In this document: one piece after another, positions 58,673 to 64,000 of the stretch | Layout: each line of letters opens with the position of its first letter | Numbering within the stretch: position 1 is the first letter of the stretch | Source: Mercurialis annua | Lineage: Eukaryota > Streptophyta > Magnoliopsida > Malpighiales > Euphorbiaceae | Direction of reading: 5' to 3' | DNA: 64,000 nt | NCBI RefSeq assembly: GCF_937616625.2 | Contig: NC_065571.1 | Location: 45,989,651 to 46,053,650 of the forward strand | The notes under the pieces: model-generated | Databases searched by the model: none | The model's input: only the letters and a program-made list of their open reading frames with translations | What the model was told of the DNA's origin: nothing | Position numbers and translations under genes: made by a program

Positions 58673-61600
58673 TTAAGTTACAAGCTTCTCTCTCAGTGAT
58701 TGAAGATATGGAAAAATGAAGTCTGCGTGTGATCCAAAATACCGCTGAAATATCGCGTCCAACTGCTCTACGCTGTGCACAGAAGAAGCATCTCCCGTTG
58801 ATAGCTGAATGGTCGAAAGCTTAACTAGTTCATATCCGATGGCAATGTGATTCTGCCCGTAAAGCCGTTCAAGTATCTGCCATTTCCCATAAAATCATTT
58901 AATTATCTATTAGCTAGACTGTGCATCAATATTACAGCTAATTACACATTATATTTCATAGATTATCTTAAGAACTGTCCATTTGATTGCACCAATTAGG
59001 CCTGTGCATCGGTCGGTTTCGGTCGGTTCGGTGAACCGAACCGAAAAAACCGAAACCGAAAATAGGCCAAAATCCAAAACCGAATCGGTTCCGAAATAGA
59101 CCAAAAGCGGTTGAAAACCAATTTTTTTAATTTTTTTTTTCAGTTTTTTAATATAAAAAATTAAAAAAACATTGATTAATAATAATTTTATATATGTTGT
59201 TTGTATATTTTATCTATTATAATAAATTTATTAACTTATATATTACATATTATTAAAGAATAAATACTAAAAAAGTATAAATAAACATATAAATTTTAAA
59301 TTTTTCAAAATAAAAATAAAAATAATTTGTTATTCGGTTTTTCGGTCAGTTCGGTTTGTAAAAACCTAAAACCAAATTGAAAACCGAATATCAAATTTTT
59401 AGGTTGACAAAAACCAAATTAAACCGTTTTAACCAAAAAACCGAACCAATCTTGAAACTTCGGTTCGGTTCGGTTCGGTTTTTCGGTTCAATTCGGTTTT
59501 TGCACACCCCTAGCACCAATGTTCAACTTAATCCGCATATTTACAGTTAGGGCTGCTTCTGACTTCCAAAACATTTTTAACTTCAAAATGATTTCAGAAA
59601 AAACAAAATCCTTTTGCAAGTCATCATTGATAAAATATAACAGTAAAAGTAATCAACTTAGACCCAAATAATTCATTTTTTTTCCTATAAACAGTAATAA
59701 AATTTCAACAAAATTATGAAACTAACAGGACGGAAAATTGAATTAAACAGCAATAATTTCATTCTATTAAAAGCTTAATTTTGTTTTAATGGAGACTCTC
59801 ATGAATTTCAATTTTTTTTTCAAACCTGAATCTTGCGTATGTATAAGACCGGTTGTATTCGATTTCTAAAAAGGATTACTAGAACTTAGATGAAATGCTA
59901 TATAATATCTATAGAGATAGAAATATGAATTATATGTTTTTAATTCATTTTTTGATTTTCTTCACTTTGGATTTGGAGTTGTCCACTCATAGCAAGATGG
60001 AATTGTCCTATTATAGCCTGATGCTCTACTTCAATGGCTCGATATGAAAGACAACTAGTTTTACAACTTATAGTGCCAGTAAGAACTAGCATCCTTGTTG
60101 AGACCAGAACTCATAGGGAAAAAAATAAATTTAAGGATGGAATTAAATATGCAATATTTACAGTCAAAAGTATTTGGTTATTGGAGAAAGATCTCAATAT
60201 ACTTTTAATGTCTAATCAGGATCATCTAGAAATATTCTATATAAACAAAATTAGAGACGACATGACTTCAAAGTTTCAGACTGGTATTATGTCACTTACA
60301 TGTGTCTTTTATGATCAATTCATCCCGTCTTTTGCATTATTTGATGAAAACTTGTATAATTTAGAACTTACTATATTTTGAATCTCACAAGCAATGTGGT
60401 CAAAATTACATCAAGAAATAGTACAAGGAGCTAGCCACTGTTTATCGGTTATCGCACAGATTATAAAACGTTGAATTAGTATCAGATTATGTTTATTCCA
60501 ACACAAGCGAATTCTAGGACGGTTCTACGTCCAGATCTTGCTTTTCATATGAATTATTTAAATTCCTTCCTTCTGTTTGATTTTAGATTAGGCTGTTTCC
60601 ATTTTGCTATTTTTTTTTACTATTAGATAACAGAAAGAGAGCGAGTACTAGGAGATGCTACACTAGAAAAAATAATAGGTACACTTACCTAGAAATTCTA
60701 TATTATAGATAGAGGGTTCGTCAATGGTGACATGAAAGTATATGAACAAAATTCACCAACCAAATTTGGCAATGCTCCATAACTAAGGACTAGTTTGACA
60801 TTTGAATCTTTGGATTCAGAATCGGTGGGTGGATAACTACATCAAACTATGAATAGTCGCAAATTTGCAGTCCAACTAGAATTTTAAATCTAATACTTGT
60901 TTCAGATTACATGCTATACAAAATTAGTAATCTCTTCTAAATTCAGAGAGCATCATGGTCCAAGGAGATATCATTGACAGAAGCAAAAGAGGAGACTTTT
61001 TTAATCGTTGGAGGAAAAATTAGAAAAACAATTCTATTCATGTATGCTCAAGGAGAAATGCAAATGTGCTGTCACATAAGTACCTTGATTGATGCTTTAC
61101 AATGTTCTCTTGCAGATTCAAAGTCTTCTACCAGACAAAACGCTTGTGCAAGACAGTCTTCAGCCTGCAAATGCCATCAGTAGCCATAGTTGGTATGAGT
61201 ACCGGTTATACTCTACCCATTTTCTACTGGCTTAAACAGGTGGAGTTGTTTTTCACATTCGACACTTTTGCATCCAACTAATCAGACAATTTGATATTCC
61301 AACAAAACCATAGATCCAATGTCTCCTAAAAATAAACAGAACAGTCCCCGTCCCAATCTAGATGTAGTTGGCTCACATATATCCATGTCTATTAAGCTCT
61401 TCCCAGAAAATAAGCCCCCACAAAATTCTACAAAATTAAACAAAGCAAAAAAAGTGCCCCTTGGAAATGATATAATCATGAAACAAATTGACCCTTGGAA
61501 AATTAGAGATTACTCTCCGTTCTATAAAGATACACAAACTTTTTATTTTGCACATACCCCAAAATGTAGGCAAACTTACTATTTTAGTTTGAATAACTTG

Positions 61601-63610
61601 AATACCGATATTCTCCTTCATTAATTTCAATCACTTGTTATATTTTCTTAATCATCAATAATTGTCACTTTATCCAATACAAAAACAAACTTAGCTTTCA
61701 AAATTTATTTTAACCTAAAAAAATAATTGGTATTTTCAAAATATATAATTAATGATATTTAGAATATCTAGATAATTAAATTCATGATACAATGGAAAGT
61801 TAACAAAATCCTTGTGAAAACCAAACTTTGCCTAACTTTGTGGGACGGAGGGAGTATTAGCTTGAACTGGAAACTCACCTCTGCAATGTGCTTGTTATAC
61901 GCATGCAATATTGACCTCAGAACACCAAGAGCTCTTGAAGCATCGGAAAGAATAGTAGTCAAAATCTCTTTTGAAGATATTGCATCTTGCAATCTGTTTA
62001 GAATTGCATGTTTCAGATCAGAGAACGAAATATACGAGTTTGTCTATGCATGTGTGATTTCATTTTTTACCACATTGTATTTCTTATGCAGCTTGTTGTT
62101 AAGAATAGACATGCTGCAGTCACACAAAAAGGAAATTTTGAGTGAAATAAAAGGATACCTTTTGAAATAAATCCAAGCTTTCCTCTGGCTTTCCCCTAAA
62201 GTTTCCAGATCGCAATAAGAACCACAATTTAAACAATATCCAGGCTGAATTTGCACAGAGCTATCTCTTAGTTTAGGTGCAACGACTGCTAAATCATCAA
62301 CCTGTTACAATACAACAATATTGGGTTCCAGATAAAGCTTCAACATTTGATAGCTCTTACAGATGTATCAGTACTTTTGTACCTCTAACAAAAGACTGCA
62401 GTGATTGTTACAGAACAATACAACAATATTGAGAAAACCCAATACCTGCAAACAAGGGTCTGAGCTGTGTGTGTCTTGAACTCTGGTTAAGCTCTTGATT
62501 TTATTTAAATCAGAGTCACTCATGCTGCTATCCAAGACTACTCCATCACAATTCAGATTGACACAATGAAAAGCATTCAGAACCAGATCAGATAGATTTA
62601 GTGTCGAACAGCCTTTGCATTGACATCTAAATGCGTACTTCTCTTGTAGAAACTTAAGGCGGTCTTCACAGTCCCATTGCCCAACCTGTAAAACATAATT
62701 GTACAGTCACCAATTGGACTGGCTAATTGCATTAAATTTGTGTTCATACTTCATGACACAAACAAAATCTCAAATAGCTAAAATTTCTGTAAGATGGATG
62801 CAGGAATAGTTAATACTCCCTCCGTCCCATTTGCCATTTTGGGATGTCGCATTTTAAAAGTCCCATTTCTATTTTTAGAATATTTAATTGAACTTCTCTT
62901 TTTACCCATTATTTAGTCATCTTAAAGAAACTCTATTGAAAATTCCACTATTAAAATAGGGGCAAAACATGAAAAGACGGGTAATAAATGTTTTCTTAAT
63001 TTTTGTGTAAAAGCAAATTGGACTTCTAAAATGGGGCAGAGTAGTAAATTGGACTTCTAAAATGGGGCAGAGTAGTAAATTGGACTTTCATTGATAATAA
63101 TTGATCATATAACAATGCACACATAAGCTAGTAAGCAATCTTAAAAATGTACCTGAGGACCATAGGACAACTCTAGAGGACTGCCCTTGGCTATAAATTC
63201 TGTTGTGCGAATAAAGAGAGTGCGAGAAATGAAATATGCATGGATGTTTGGCTGGCAAGAATGGTTGAACAAACTCCCAGCTGTATAAATTGCTTGACCC
63301 ACTGGAACCTATGAAAGATTACAGCATAGTCAATCTTGCATGAATATAGGAGTTTTTCAGTCTCAACTTCAAAAACTCATAAGTCACGAGTACTTTGAAA
63401 TGGTGTGTAGAAAATTTCCTACTCGGTTTACGTATATAAGGAGTCAAGAACAGTCAAAGCATAAGCATGAACCTGCTCCAAACTAGTTGTTACAGCATCT
63501 CCAATATGAGAAGATTTCACCAAGTTCTCTGATATGCAATGAGCATCAATAGATTTTATTTGGACAACTGCCATAGCATTTACTCTGATTTGAGATACAA
63601 GTATGATGGT
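58673..63610 (-). CDS. SET/TPR protein of SMYD type, 3' part (cut by window edge)
   Basis: Seven minus-strand exons are readable: 63610-63473, 63308-63153, 62695-62456, 62301-62159, 61993-61879, 61164-61084 and 58876-58673, all in phase. The first visible part (SQIRVNAMAVVQIKS) leads into the SET core: GSLFNHSCQPNIHAYF holds the NHSCxPN motif that binds S-adenosylmethionine, and ELSYGPQ matches the conserved ELSYG. A post-SET cysteine cluster follows (FRCQCKGCS, then GYCLNCGSYC). The C-terminal part is helical, TPR-like (ILHAYNKHIAEAEDCLAQAF, ILERLYGQNHIAIGYELVKL), as in SMYD4-like proteins. It is predicted to be a protein-lysine methyltransferase. The start, the beginning of SET and any MYND finger lie beyond base 64000. 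The last intron is 2.2 kb and holds a hAT element. Confidence 0.88.
58997..59512. mobile_element. hAT MITE with perfect 8-bp TSD in SET-gene intron
   Basis: Ends TAGGCCTGTGCATC and TTGCACACCCCTA are inverted hAT termini, and the 8-bp duplication GCACCAAT is exact (58989-58996, 59513-59520). The arms carry CGGTCGGTTCGGTGAACCG and TTCGGTTCGGTTCGG words. It is non-coding and sits 120 bp from the last exon's acceptor. Confidence 0.88.
61513..61854. mobile_element. Stowaway-like MITE in SET-gene intron
   Basis: The left end CTCTCCGTTCTATAAAG and the right end CTTTGTGGGACGGAGGGAG are imperfect inverted repeats next to TA. The right end lies 24 bp before the donor of the neighbouring exon (61879) in plus coordinates. 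Confidence 0.6.
62816..63075. mobile_element. Stowaway MITE with duplicated right end
   Basis: It starts CTCCCTCCGTCCCATTTG after TA. The right terminus AAAATGGGGCAGAGTAG is a mutated inverted match and is present twice as a 31-bp tandem repeat (starts 63015 and 63046). It lies in the intron between exons 63153 and 62695 of the SET gene. Confidence 0.65.
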
Positions 63611-63828
63611 CTGCAAATACAGAAGAACAGGGAATTTCAAACCAGAAAGCAATCAAATTGTAAAACAAAAGATTTAACAAAGACAAATTGGAATTAAGAA
63701 ATAAATTATTAAAAAAGGAAACATTTGAGGGCCACATCTTTTGCAATTGAAATTGTTAACACTTTCTACAATTACACGTGTTCATTTCATGACCCTAATT
63801 TAAGTCTTGAATTTTTTTCATTCCTTTA

Positions 63829-63948
63829 TGTTGAAGTGGGAAATCCCATATTGGTTGTGTGTGTGAATGGACTAGTGTTTATGTATTAGTTGGGCAGCCC
63901 CACTTAATACCAATTGGTTTTAAGATGGAATCAACATGGTATCAAAGT
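63829..63948 (+). mobile_element. TRIM-type LTR and primer-binding site (element cut by edge)
   Basis: A 108-bp sequence from TGTTGAAGTGGG to GGAATCAACA (63829-63936) has TGTTG...CAACA ends and is followed at once by TGGTATCAAAGT, a primer-binding site matching initiator tRNA-Met. Such a short LTR suggests a terminal-repeat retrotransposon in miniature. The remainder would lie beyond the window. It is inserted upstream of the first visible SET exon, so probably in another intron. Confidence 0.7.
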
Positions 63949-64000
63949 CTTGTCCATTCACATAATTTGAGTTTGGCCCAGCCCACGTAAGATGTGCGTG

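Noticed and set aside
60034..60381. 115-codon plus-strand frame
   Set aside because: It lies in a large intron of the SET gene on the other strand, has no recognisable domain and reads as AT-rich chance sequence.

Overview
The window is nuclear DNA of a flowering plant, most likely a eudicot. The evidence is split genes with GT-AG introns, AT-rich spacers, mitochondrion-targeted proteins of plant type, and a dense, diverse transposon load (Mutator-like elements, Stowaway and Tourist MITEs, hAT fragments, a tRNA-derived SINE, Ty1/copia, Ty3/gypsy and TRIM remnants). A rosid is my guess from how the proteins read; I cannot fix the species.

Seven host genes can be assembled from exons whose splice sites and reading phases agree: a mitochondrial calcium uniporter (MCU, minus strand, 1431-4578); a TLC-domain membrane protein (minus, 9676-13870); CBSX3, a mitochondrial CBS-pair protein (plus, 29215-31294); a CWF19-like spliceosomal/lariat protein (plus, 38712-43070); a ZFWD protein with two CCCH fingers and a WD40 propeller (minus, 44174-47061); an ALKBH6-type 2-oxoglutarate dioxygenase (plus, 50615-53417); and the 3' part of a SET/TPR protein of SMYD type (minus, 58673-63610, running off the right edge). 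These are unrelated housekeeping genes, not a pathway cluster.

The spacers are built from transposons. The main pattern is a set of Mutator-like elements (MULEs) with 9-bp target-site duplications that can be read directly: 7576-7893, 15393-16703, 26772-27680, 48383-49533, 49595-49940 and 55099-56583. A larger deletion derivative lies at about 35739-38281. One element (15393-16703) carries two exons and an intron of a host gene and is a Pack-MULE. Several carry GC-rich palindromic arrays quite unlike the AT-rich surroundings. The 35.7-38.3 kb element keeps the first exons of two converging genes fused head-on, with a palindromic array in each first intron.

Other mobile DNA includes an internally deleted copia element with unusual TA...TA LTR ends (33674-34841), a decayed Ty3/gypsy gag region (about 22.4-25.6 kb, minus), a SINE with a 17-bp target duplication (57427-57649), hAT elements inside introns of ALKBH6 and the SET gene, and a short TRIM-type LTR with primer-binding site at the right edge. 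Nothing here is a CRISPR array, operon or other bacterial-type system. The most unusual material is the MULE set and its palindromic cargo.
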